NCBI GenBank assembly: GCA_013407085.1 | Contig: JACCGJ010000677.1 | Location: forward strand, 41,399-105,398 | Direction: 5' to 3' | Length of the DNA stretch: 64,000 bases | From: Atriophallophorus winterbourni | Lineage: Eukaryota; Platyhelminthes; Trematoda; Plagiorchiida; Microphallidae | Part shown: one piece after another, positions 44,216 to 53,971 of the stretch | Layout: the number at the start of each line of letters is the position of its first letter | Numbering within the stretch: position 1 is the first letter of the stretch | The notes under the pieces: generated by a model | Told to the model about the DNA's origin: nothing | The model's input: the letters and a program-made list of their open reading frames with translations, nothing else | Databases searched by the model: none | Program-made: the position numbers and the translations under genes

Positions 44216-44570
44216 AGTCTCATATACGTTTAAATCGAGTTGGTGAATCGTAAAAATGAGGCGGGTCCAGAGCCTGCGCATTAACACGTTGGCCGTGATG
44301 TGCGCCATGTGTACATGCAGAACTTTGCAAAAACGCAATGTGGTACATGGTACACGCCTACAAAAAACATACTTTTTGAATTGGTGCACCACCAGACTGC
44401 GATCATCGTGAGCGAAGTGAACCAATTAGTATCATAGAGTTTACTTGATACACTGATAGAACTTACCTCTGAAGAGCCGCACACAACTTCCCACTTCGCT
44501 GACTGCCTAAGCACTGAAGATATAAAAGTTAGAACATGCCACCCGCAGCGAAAAACTACAGAATCAGAAA

Positions 44571-45085
44571 TCGCTGATGTTGCTCACTTTCCGGCTTTGA
44601 GTCTACGCAATTTGACTTCACCGTGGTTACTTGCTCTACTTTATACGGCTTATATATAGCGGTGGCCTTGTTATCAGAATCTGTTTGAAGTACTTGAGTA
44701 ATTTTGCATTTCGTCATGTGGAAAGCTTGCCACTGAAATCTGCTATCGCTCTACATGCTCACAAAACTCGATGGAATGTATGCTTCCTTCGTGGTGTATC
44801 CGCCCCATCCTAGTGTGCATGCTCACTTTTCTACAGATTCCGTAGCTTGCCAATTTACGTACAATTTTTGAGAGATTTATGCATTCGGTGCCCGCTATTG
44901 GTGCCTGCCACCTTTGCTGATGGATTAACTGATGCAATTTAGGTTTGTATTTTGAAGCACTCTATAAATATGGTTCGTCAGTACGGTTCACAAAGGAATT
45001 TTTGTGAATAGGACAGATGTATCTCCTGCTCTTTGGTTATCGCTCCATTCACACTGTGGTCCACACGGCGAAACTTAGAAATAGG
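44571..45085 (+). repeat. Dispersed repeat, second copy
   Basis: Repeats 43267-43800 with small indels (GATGTTGCTCACTTTCCGG; GTCCACACGG). Separated from the first copy by a family A repeat, the 20-N gap and an AT array. Confidence 0.75.
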
Positions 45086-45537
45086 GATTTTTGGTGACTA
45101 CCATGTACAGGAAAATGTGGGACTGGGCTCCTTTTCATGGTTTGGCTTTGCACTCACAACTTTACACGACAAGAGACAAACGGTGGACACACGGAGTTAC
45201 GCATAAAAATCCTAACTTTTCCACTTCCTCTTTTAAGCCTCTATGATTTGGCGTCATTGAAAAATTTGCAACCGACCTGCCTGTTCACATGAGAACTGAT
45301 CGAATAAACGCGACATACCCGAGGTATAAAAGCCACAAGTGACGTACAACAATTTTCCGTGCAAGACTTGATGATAACCGGGAATGTGATATTTGGGCGC
45401 GAATTAACGCCGCACTAGTGTTTGCTTTTGCAAATGGACTTGGATTGGTGCGTTAGAAGTTCTCGTTCAATTAACCTAAATCTAAAATGTTGCAGGAACT
45501 ATTTTGATGGCCTTCCTTCTCACTCCCTATTCTGGTA

Positions 45538-45770
45538 TGGTATGAAAGCACAAGCCTGATCCAGGCAAAGTGCCGCGCAGTCAGAGACTGCACGTGGGCT
45601 AAGATACTGTCCGGTTGCCCAGGCCTAGACAGATATGATGAAGAAAAAAGAACAGGAAATGGTAGTGAGACTCCAGCCTGTTTCAACATACAGCTCACTA
45701 CCGTTGGCCAATCGTTTTAGCACGATGTTAGCCGTACAGCACAGAAATGCTGCACGATTGCACATTCGTG
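45538..45770 (-). repeat. Family A repeat, full antisense copy
   Basis: Begins TATGGTATGAAAGCACAAGC on the plus strand and ends ATTGCACATTCGTGC. Confidence 0.85.
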
Positions 45771-45954
45771 CAAATCAAACCTTGGTGAGATTAATACGGA
45801 GTTAAGCCATATGAATTGGTGTATGAAAAGCATCAGGTTTCACATGCCAATTTGGATGCATCTTCGAAATGCTTTAACCAAATTCTTTTGCCTGATCCAA
45901 GGATATGTGGAAAAATATCGGATCTTTACCAATAGATTAACTGAGACTCAGTGT

Positions 45955-46115
45955 ATTTTGTGCTGTGCGGCTAACACCGTGCAAATTGATTGACCTTGAG
46001 GTACTGAGCTGCATGGCTGAAACAGAATGGAATCTCACTTACCATTCACTCTTTTTTTTTCCTCATATCTGTCTAAGCCTGGAAACCTGACAATATCTTG
46101 ACCCACGTGCAGTCG
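45955..46115 (+). repeat. Family A repeat, sense partial copy
   Basis: TTTTGTGCTGTGCGGCTAAC to TGACCCACGTGCAGTCG; the 3' end is missing. Confidence 0.75.
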
Positions 46116-46439
46116 TTCCAATCCCCAACCCGTTTGAAGAAACCGTGACGAGATATCCATCCGTCAAACATTGTACGCTGTTGAAGAATCATCGTCATCG
46201 TGAAGCAAAGGCTGGGCCAGTAGGTAAGCAACATGAAGCGTAACTGAGAGGCAAAAACCTTCGGATAGATACTTCCAAGGCGATGGTCGGTGAGGGACAC
46301 TGGCCCGACACCATAACGGTTGCTTACTTTTAGCCATGCGCCTTAGTACTGTTTCTCTAATACCCTTGATGTGGATACGTTCATTGATTGATATTAAATA
46401 CAGTGTTGAGCAAGGCTTGAAATTAGGCCGAGCTGTGAC

Positions 46440-47175
46440 GTAAAGAACTGGACCTTACGTAAGGAACACATTCAGCGCCTCCAAGTATTTGATAACCGAT
46501 GTCTCCGCAACATTCTAGGAGTTAGCTGTTACAATCGCATACGCACCGATGCTCTCTGAAATAAGTTGTTCGGTAGTAATGTTGATATAAAGAAGCAGAT
46601 CAACCTGCATAGGTTACGCTGGTTGGGTCACGTTTTACGGACGCCGAAACGGATTCTTTTTGCGACGCCACATCCTGATTGGCGTAAATCTCGGGGTGGT
46701 CAAACCGTCACATCCAATAGGCAGTTAAAAACCTACTATTAACCTTTCCAATTCGGCGCAGCACGTCATCCTGGCTGGTGTCCCCGCGATCAGATATCAC
46801 AATGGCTAGTTACGCTTCAGGATATGTGCCGAAACCATGTTGATTAACGGTCTTGTACTAAACATTTACTTGAATTATTTGCTTAACCTTGTATGTTGTC
46901 AAGCGGAGAGACGAGAAATCTCGTTATGATGCATGACATATGATGCATGACAGTGAAAGCCGCAAGGAAGCTGCCATGCTGATGTCGCTCTACTCGTTTG
47001 AATGCATGTTCCATTCGAGGTGTAGACACCTCTTCCCAGGTTGTTTGTACTTACTCCGTAACTATTCGAGTCCCACCCTTCCCCATCTTTTAGGATTTTA
47101 CTTTTTTATGGTTGTGGCAGTTAAGCATTCGCTACGTGCTACCGGTGTAATGCTGTCTGTGATGATTATGTTAAA
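46440..47175 (+). repeat. RTE 3' fragment at the left edge of the first duplicate
   Basis: Carries [20 protein letters not shown] and the RTE tail with several indels. The duplicated homology with the second copy begins inside it near 46620. Confidence 0.85.
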
Positions 47176-47598
47176 TGCACAAAACAGCTACCCAGTTGAT
47201 TGAATGCAACTTTCAATATGTAGGCACCCCAAACCAGTGTGCTGGTCCTTAATCCTGTATGGATCCATTGGCTTCCTACGTCCTTCTTTCTCGACAATTC
47301 AGCTGTTTGCGCTTACTCTATAGACGCAAGTTATTGGAATCTCGCCTATGCAAATAATATATTGTCAAGCAGTTATTCGTCAGAACTGCCTATGAAAGCA
47401 CAGAATGAGTGGCGAAAACAAGTGCAATGCATTAGAATATTACGGCCGCGACATCAGTTATTCTCAGTCGATCAGCCTTGCAAGTATTAATCGTGCCCAA
47501 CTTTGCTAAATTCCGATAATCGCAAAATAAGCGGTAATTACAACGCAGTATAGTCGCTTTCTGCTTTTTCGTTGCTCTGTATATCACCTAGAGCTTTT

Positions 47599-47621
47599 GT
47601 TGGCACTTGGCTAGTGCCAAC
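47599..47621. other. Perfect 9-bp hairpin
   Basis: GTTGGCACT, loop TGGCT, AGTGCCAAC. Conserved in the second duplicate at 53078-53100. Confidence 0.8.
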
Positions 47622-47664
47622 TCCACGCTCTTTGCAATATCACACATAAACTTACTTTACACTT

Positions 47665-48300
47665 ACTTATGTGCGACTATCTCCTCCTGGAGGATGAGTC
47701 GGCTCCGTTGATGTCACGGATTGCAACCGCCCACGCTTGAAGATCAGAGGCGAGATCCACGCAGATTCTAAGTGCAGGGAGAGCATGAGGCGCGTCGCCT
47801 ACCGTTCAAGTCATGAAGTCTTGGGAATTTGTGCACAAAGTGGCGTTTGATCTGGTCAGCTTCCCAACCCTTTGCACAACTAATTGGAACCTGTAAGGCA
47901 GCAGGGAGTTCCCGGAAAGAGGTGCTGTGCACAAACCAACCGCCTACGAGACGCTGTTCCAGGTTTTTCCTCAGGTTTTTCTCCCGAAGCCGTTCCCGCG
48001 ATCGGGTATTCCGCAAGGCAGCGGAGGTTTAAAATCAGGGTTTTCCTTCCCTTAGATGAAATACCCTCCCAGGCTAACGAGCTACATCTGCCTGAAGAAA
48101 ACAGGTTTTAAGGCACCAGTCACTCGCCCTCGCCAATTCTCCTGTTAGTATAAGCAGTTCCACTGGGCTCGAGGAGACACACGTGCAAGCCAGAAGCTGG
48201 ACTTGGTTGTCAGAGGTTGTTTGAGACGCACGCCATGTAAGAGCATTTTATAGACAGTGGGAGTTTAATCCCACTGCCACCCCAAGCTATGACAACCCTT
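47665..48300 (+). repeat. Family B repeat in duplicate A
   Basis: TATGTGCGACTATCTCCTCC to CTATGACAACCC. Lies downstream of the SelW A SECIS. Confidence 0.85.
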
Positions 48301-48499
48301 GGAACACATATAAACCGCTTCGATTTAATAAAACTAAAGGCAAGAATGGGCCGCATAAACCCCATAGGCCTGATTAAGAATACAACGTGTTCAAACGAGT
48401 TCAAAAGAAGCAAATCAAGTTCAGCTTGCACAACAAATACTAGCGAAGGAAGAAAATAAAAGATCCATCGAAAGACATGCGAAGTTAGAAGGCAAAAAT

Positions 48500-48586
48500 A
48501 CTTCAACTTCGGCCAATTGCATCAAGCTCATTGGATTTCTCTTAAGAGAGTTTACCAAAGAGCTATCATTGTGGCGAAGTTGAAGT
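48500..48586 (-). promoter_or_regulatory. SECIS element of SelW copy A (type II)
   Basis: Helix I is a perfect 12-bp pairing (ACTTCAACTTCG with CGAAGTTGAAGT at the two ends). After an internal loop comes the ATGA quartet (complement 48566-48569) and the opposing TGAT (complement 48521-48524). Helix II pairs AGCTCTTTGG with CCAATGAGCT with one U-U mismatch. An unpaired A-rich loop and a small CTCTTAAGAG hairpin sit at the apex, as in type II SECIS. It lies 41 nt downstream of the stop, on the gene's strand. Confidence 0.92.
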
Positions 48587-48627
48587 AAGCAATTGGTTAA
48601 TTAACTCATGACACAGCTTGATTTTTG

Positions 48628-48690
48628 CTACAACTCGGTTACGGTTTTGGGTTCATGACCCTCGGCGACCGCGCGTACTTGTGCAACAAC
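48628..48690 (-). CDS. SELENOW: SelW copy A exon 4 (C-terminus)
   Basis: 63 nt after a pyrimidine-rich CACCACAG acceptor. Encodes VVAQVRAVAEGHEPKTVTEL and TAG. Confidence 0.9.
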   Translation of the reverse strand, partial: VVAQVRAVAEGHEPKTVTEL

Positions 48691-51456
48691 CTGTGGTGAA
48701 AATAAAAACGGAGACAGGGATGAGTTGGAATTCCAGGTTGAAAGTTGTAATTTGAAACTACGTTCGTTGCGGTGGCGAGTGAATCTGAGTTGAACGATCA
48801 TCATCATCATCGAGAGAGAGAGTAGGTAGCACTTAACTACTATCCAACCACGACGATAGAATGCTACATACAACCAACCCAAAACAGGTAGTGGAGTTTA
48901 AGAGCGACACCAAAAGACAGACAGACATCAAAACTCGTCATTTATAAACGATTCAGCGATTCACTCGGGATCACTATGGTTTGTCTAACGAACCCTGCGC
49001 AACCGTGGCATCGAAGCCAATTTTTATTTCGATGGGTAATAGATAATCATTGGTAGGAAAATGAATTTTGCGACTTCAATGCAACCAAAGAGAAAAATGA
49101 TATTAGACCTTCGAAAAATGTTGTGATAACATCAGATTGTGCGTCTTGTGGTGGAACAAAGTCAACATGTGATTCGTTCAAGGAAATTAAATCTTAAAAA
49201 TTCGTATATTTTGGGAAACTTTAAAACGTTTCAGATAACGCTGCAGACTCACCGCAGAATATTCAGGGAAGCGTTTAGCCTTGAGTTTGGAAAATATTAG
49301 CGTGCCATTGACGGTAACCTCAAACGAAGCTACAAAACGAACGTGGAAATGTGTTGCATAAGCGGTATGTGTATTGCTAGAATTCTTTCAAGTGTATGTA
49401 TGTATGAAAGAACAAGCCAGATCTAGGCAAAGTACCGCATAGTCAGAGGCTACGCGTGGGCTAAGATATTGTCAGGTTGTCCAGGCCTAGACAAATATGA
49501 GAAAGGAAATAGAAATAGAAAAAGGAAATAAAGGTAGTGAGACGCCAGCGAGTTTCAAGTGTGGAGTGTGTAAGCAAAATAGCGTGCATTGATAGTTAAA
49601 ACATTATGGATTGTGGGAAGACACATTGGATCATCAAACGTAAAGATGTATAGATGTTCTCTCGTGATGAGAGAACAATCTCATCGCTCGTCATCATCAT
49701 CAGAGACAGCATTACACACATAGCTTGTACCGAATGCATTACTGCTATACAACCATGAAAAAATCATAAAACATGGGAAAGGGTGGGGCTTAAACAGCTA
49801 CGGAATCTCTAGAAGAGCAAACATAAGCAAACTGGGATGAGGTGTCAACACCTCGAATGGGAGATGCATGCAATCAAGTTTCGTGAACTAGCAGAGCGAC
49901 ATCAGCCCCACAGCTTTATTGCGGTTTTCACTGCCATGCATCACAACAAGCTTTCCTCGTCATTCCACTTGACAACATACAAGGCTAAGCAGAAGCAAGG
50001 TTATGAATAGGCTTAGTGCAAGACCGCCAATGAACACGGTTTCGGGGCATGTCCTGAAGCGTAACTAATGATTGCGATATCTGATCGCAAAATGAATCCG
50101 TCTCGGGTGTCGTTGGTTCGGCATCAGTAAAGCGGGGGCCAATCAGCGTAACCTGTGAAGGTTGCCCTGCTGTTCAACTACCAACGCCGAATTATTGAAT
50201 GAGATCTGATTATCGTGGTATCCAATTACGCGATGTTGGTTCAGAAGGAACTAATTTCGGGGAATTCGTTGTAAGCGAAATAAAAAACTAATTTACTTTG
50301 TATGGTGTGATGTGAAGTCATGTGGTAAACGACTTTTACTTGAGCGAAAAAGTTTGATTGATGACGTTTATCTATGGATGGTTCAATCTAATACGGAAAA
50401 TGGTGATGGTATGGTATGAAAGCACAAGCCTGATCGAGGCAAAGTGCCGCACAGTCAGAGACCGCACATTATGGGGTACCACCAACTGGTCAGCATATAA
50501 GCCTGTCATGGTAATCACCACTGAGCTGCGCGTAGACATAATCGTAGAGAATGTTATATGTGACCTGTATAACAGTAGTGTGTATGACGACGTATGAAAA
50601 TCGGTCGTGTGAAACAAACCTAGAACCTCGAAAACTGCTACGTAGACATTAACAACACTCGCGGTGAGATACAGTGACGTTGCTCCAGTTTAGATAAATA
50701 AATATGAGATAACGGGACTGGAATACTGATTTGGAACGAAATGATAGATGATTTAATGATTAACATTCCGTTTGGAATCCTAAAGCGATGACTATAACTC
50801 AAACGATTAGCTTCGGTGTAATGAGTAAGCGCGAGGGTGAAACACGACTTACTTGACCGTCCTACTTGCATGGTGACAGACGCTTCAGGGACAGCCTCAA
50901 GGATCAGTTGTTGCAAGCGCGATGCCCGAGGGGCGTAACCTCATCCACCACTGAAATTGACGATGAACAGAAAATAAATGTGAGCTATTACTCCGAATAG
51001 AATTGTGAATTGATATTAATTCTATAAATTTATATCAACGGTAGCAGCTCAGCTTATTAAGATGTGAAGCAAATAACTGAATGTTTTTCTAGGCCTGGGT
51101 AACCTGACAGTTTCTCAGCTAACATGCAACCTGGGTGTGTGGGACTTTGGCCCCGGGGTTGTTATTTCGACGAAATGGACACATAATATTAAGCGAATTC
51201 AACACCGATATGACCTCATATAAAGGTTATTAAATTCAACCTTTGCAATCGACATCAAAATTATACACAGCCAGTAGAAATATGTCGTAAAAGTATGTAG
51301 CATTAGTACGAGGGAATTAGGCAGCAATCGAGAACAGTATCGCAATTCGGCGGAGAGTTTGGGTGTAATGCCAACGCACTTAAACATTTGATTTCATCTA
51401 TCTATGGAACATTCATTAACGTACCAATATTCAATGTTCACAACAGGTCCAGGCAT
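48628..51456 (-). CDS. SELENOW: Selenoprotein W (Rdx family), copy A, four exons, Sec codon
   Basis: Small thioredoxin-fold redox protein. Exons on the minus strand: 51456-51425, 50950-50853, 49329-49253, 48690-48628; 32+98+77+63 = 270 nt, 89 aa plus TAG. Borders: GTACGT donor; TTTCAG / GTAAGT; TTTTGTAG / GTGAGT; CACCACAG. Exon 1 encodes MPGPVVNIEY and two bases of Cys11. Exon 2 gives GG, then TGA at 50943-50941 read as selenocysteine 14, then GYAPR. This is the C-x-x-U redox motif of selenoprotein W. Exon 3 encodes SFEVTVNGTLIFSK, the strongly conserved Rdx strand pair, and exon 4 ends TVTEL. Length matches the family (about 87 aa). A SECIS element lies 41 nt after the stop. The nearest relatives in mind are SelW and MIEN1; the FEVTVNG segment and CGGU favour SelW. 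Confidence 0.93.
49253..49329 (-). CDS. SELENOW: SelW copy A exon 3
   Basis: 77 nt between TTTTGTAG and GTGAGT. Encodes the FEVTVNGTLIFSKLKAKRFP signature region. Confidence 0.92.
49398..49560 (-). repeat. Family A repeat in SelW A intron 2
   Basis: TATGTATGAAAGAACAAGCC to AGGTAGTGAGACGCCAGC. Duplicated at 54692-54850. Confidence 0.8.
49683..50165 (-). repeat. RTE 3' fragment in SelW A intron 2
   Basis: Minus-strand RTE C-terminal piece and tail, starting CATCATCATCAG. Same orientation as the gene. Confidence 0.8.
50408..50472 (-). repeat. Family A repeat present only in duplicate A
   Basis: TGGTATGGTATGAAAGCACA to GACCGCACATTATG. The matching position in copy B (near 55700) lacks it. Confidence 0.8.
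50853..50950 (-). CDS. SELENOW: SelW copy A exon 2 (Sec codon at 50941-50943)
   Basis: 98 nt between ATTTCAG and GTAAGT. Reading continues through TGA to an open frame with typical family residues (LILEAVPEASVT, VGRS), which argues for recoding rather than termination. Confidence 0.92.
51090..51165 (+). repeat. Diverged family A piece in SelW A intron 1
   Basis: TCTAGGCCTGGGTAACCTGA and GTGTGGGACTTTGG. Duplicated at 56320-56395. Confidence 0.65.
51425..51456 (-). CDS. SELENOW: SelW copy A exon 1
   Basis: ATG (complement 51454-51456) to the TG of the Cys11 codon, then GTACGT. Encodes MPGPVVNIEY; the VxIEYC pattern precedes CxxU in this family. Confidence 0.9.
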
Positions 51457-51845
51457 TTGGAAACAAATTGGTTAACGTATGAAACAAGAGTGCTGAAAAA
51501 AGCAGACGGATCAGTTCTCAAGTAAATGTGAAATAAGTGTAGATTTTAATCGGGGTTTTAAACAATAAAAAATATCAAAAATACTCCGTAGTTCAGATTC
51601 AGGATCACTAAAACTATCTAGTAACGGTGAAAATATCAATAGAAGAAAATTGGACATTTGAAAACAAGCCCACTTCATTATGATCCAAAGGACAGTTGAC
51701 GTGATTGTGTATAACGTAAAGAGTAAAATTAGCAAATCGAGTTGAATAAAGTATTACGGTACAGTAGTACTGGTATGGTACTGGAAACGCCGTGCGAAAC
51801 AGGAGTTCAAAATGGATATCAGAACAGGAAAATACGAAAATCATC

Positions 51846-51960
51846 AGATGTATGTATGTATGAAATCAAAAACCTGATCCAGGCAAAGTGCCGGATAGTC
51901 AGAGAGTGCACGTGGGCTAAGATACTATCAGGTTGCCCAGGCAAAGACAGATACGGCGAA
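51846..51960 (-). repeat. Family A repeat between the duplicates
   Basis: TGTATGTATGTATGAAATCA to GTTGCCCAGGCAAAGACAGA. Confidence 0.75.
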
Positions 51961-52126
51961 CTTGATAGTGAGGCTTGTATATTGAAAAACTATATCTTAA
52001 ATAATCCCTAAACGTGGTCTGATCTCCTCATTACTTACCGAATGCTTCTGAGGAAACTACTGCCGAATTCTTTTATCTGGCATTCTCTTAGCAGCAAAGA
52101 CTGTTCTCGGAAGGGCATTCCTGGTT

Positions 52127-52690
52127 AGGTCACGTTTTACGGATGCCGGACCACCGACTTCCGAAACGGATTATTTTTGCTAAGCCACATCGTGATTGGC
52201 GTAAATCTCGGGGTGACCAAACCGTCACATGGCATAGGCAGTTAAAAACCCTTACTAGTAACCTTTCCAAAGTCGGCGCAGCGCGTCTTCCTGGCTGGTG
52301 TCAGGTGATCAAATATCGCAATGGCTAGTTACGCTTCAGGATATGTCCCGAAAACGTGTTGAATTGGGGTCTTGTACTGAGCATCTACTTGTATTGTATG
52401 TTGTCAAGCGGAGTGACGAGAAAAGCTTGTTATGATGCATGACAGTGAAAGCCGAAACGAAGCTGGCATGATGTCGCTCTACTCATTCACGAAACTTGTT
52501 TGAATATATGTTCTATTCGAGGTGTAGGCACCTATACCCAGTTTTGTGCTTACTCTTCTATAGAATCCGTAGCTATTTAAGTCCCACCCTTCCCCATCAT
52601 TTAGGATTTTACTTTTTCATGGTTGTGTGGCAGTTAAGCGTTCGGTACTTGCTACCGGTGTAATGCTGTCTGTGATGATTATGTGAAAGG
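52127..52690 (+). repeat. RTE 3' fragment at the left edge of the second duplicate
   Basis: Same RTE piece as 46620-47175; its left edge (52127) is the duplication breakpoint. Confidence 0.85.
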
Positions 52691-53077
52691 CACAAAACAG
52701 CTACCCAGTTGATTGAATGCAGCTTTCAATAAGTAGGAACCCCAAACCAGTGTGCTGGTGCTTAATCCTGTACGGATTCATTGGCTCCCTACGTCCTTCT
52801 TTCCCGACAATTAAACTGTCTGCGCTTACTCTATAGAAGCAAGTTATCGGAATCTCACCTATGAAAATAATATATTGTCAAGCAGTTATTCGTCAGAACT
52901 GCCTATGAAAGCACAAAATGACTGGCGAAAACAAGTGCAAGGCATTTGAATATTACGACCCCGACACCAGTTATTCTCAGTCGATCAGCCTTGGCTAAAT
53001 TCCGATAATCGCAAAAGAAGCGGTAATTACAACGCAGTATGGTCGCTTTCTGCTCTTGCATATCACCTAGAGCTTTT

Positions 53078-53100
53078 GTTGGCACTTGGCTAGTGCCAAC
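53078..53100. other. Perfect 9-bp hairpin (duplicate)
   Basis: Same hairpin as 47599-47621, unchanged. Confidence 0.8.
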
Positions 53101-53144
53101 TCCACGCTCTTTACAATATCACACATAAACTTACTTTACATTTA

Positions 53145-53490
53145 CTTATGTTCGACTATCTCCTCCTGGAGGATGAGTCGGCTTCGTTGATGTCACGGAT
53201 TGCAACCGCCAACGCTTGAATATCAGAGGCGAGATCCGCGCAGATTCTAAGTGAAGGGAGAGCATGAGGCGCGTCGCCCACCGTTCAAGAGTCATGAAGT
53301 CTTCGGAATTTGTGCACAAAGTGGCGTCTCCAGCGCCACAAGGCGTTTGTTCACGTCAGCTTCCCAACCCTTTGCACAACTAAGTGCAACCTGCAAGGCA
53401 GCAGGGAGTTACCGGAAAGCGGTGCTGTGCACAAACCAACCGCCTACGAGAGGCTGCTTCGGATTTTTCCTTAGGGTTTTCTCCTGAACA
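53145..53490 (+). repeat. Family B repeat in duplicate B, shortened
   Basis: Same start as the duplicate A copy but ends at GGGTTTTCTCCTGAACAC, lacking the last 330 bp. Confidence 0.85.
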
Positions 53491-53780
53491 CATAAACCGC
53501 TTCGATTTAATAAGACTAAAGGCAAGCATGGACCGCATAAACCCCATAGGCCTGATTAAGAAAATGCAAATGGAATCGTAGATTAGAACAAAGATTTCAT
53601 TTTATAGGGAGAACGTTGTAGTGAAAAAGGACGATATCGTGCGTAACGAGAACACAACGTGATCAGACAAAAAATAGGGTGCAAAAGAAGCAAATCAAGT
53701 TCAGCTTGCATAACGAATACTAGCGAAGGAAGAAATATAAAAGATCCATCGAAAGACATGCGAAGTCAGAAGGCAAAAAT

Positions 53781-53867
53781 ACTCCAACTTCGGCCAATCG
53801 CATCAAGCTCATTGGATTTCACTTAAGAGAGTTTACCAAAGAGCTATCATTGTGGCGAAGTTGAAGT
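53781..53867 (-). promoter_or_regulatory. SECIS element of SelW copy B
   Basis: Same fold as in copy A: ATGA at complement 53847-53850, TGAT at complement 53802-53805, and helix II intact. Helix I has one A-U to G-U change, and the apical mini-hairpin has one substitution. It starts 14 nt after the new TAA. Confidence 0.87.
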
Positions 53868-53881
53868 AAACAATTGGATAA

Positions 53882-53971
53882 TTAAATTATCACACAGCTT
53901 AATTTTGGCTCCAACTCGGTTACGGTTTTGGGTTCATGACCCTCGGCGACCGCGCGTACTTGTGCAACAAC
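53882..53971 (-). CDS. SELENOW: SelW copy B exon 4 with lost stop codon
   Basis: Same 20 residues as copy A, then GAG instead of TAG and nine added codons up to TAA. Confidence 0.82.
   Translation of the reverse strand, partial: VVAQVRAVAEGHEPKTVTELEPKLSCVII

Larger units (their letters stand above)
46620..51591. repeat. Tandem segmental duplication, copy A
   Basis: About 5 kb matching 52127-60873 apart from the CR1-like insertion there. Contains RTE and family B repeats, the whole SelW A gene and its upstream 130 bp. Near 51040-51430 the two copies are about 99% identical; elsewhere a few percent apart. Confidence 0.92.

Noticed and set aside
50941..50943. TGA in SelW exon 2 read as an inactivating stop
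   Set aside because: It is at the Sec position of the CxxU motif, the frame continues with conserved residues, and a SECIS follows in the 3' UTR; the paralog keeps the same TGA.
51199..51387. 62-codon minus-strand ORF, repeated at 56429-56617
   Set aside because: Conserved only because it lies in the duplicated SelW intron 1 and upstream region; it ends inside repeats and has no family resemblance.
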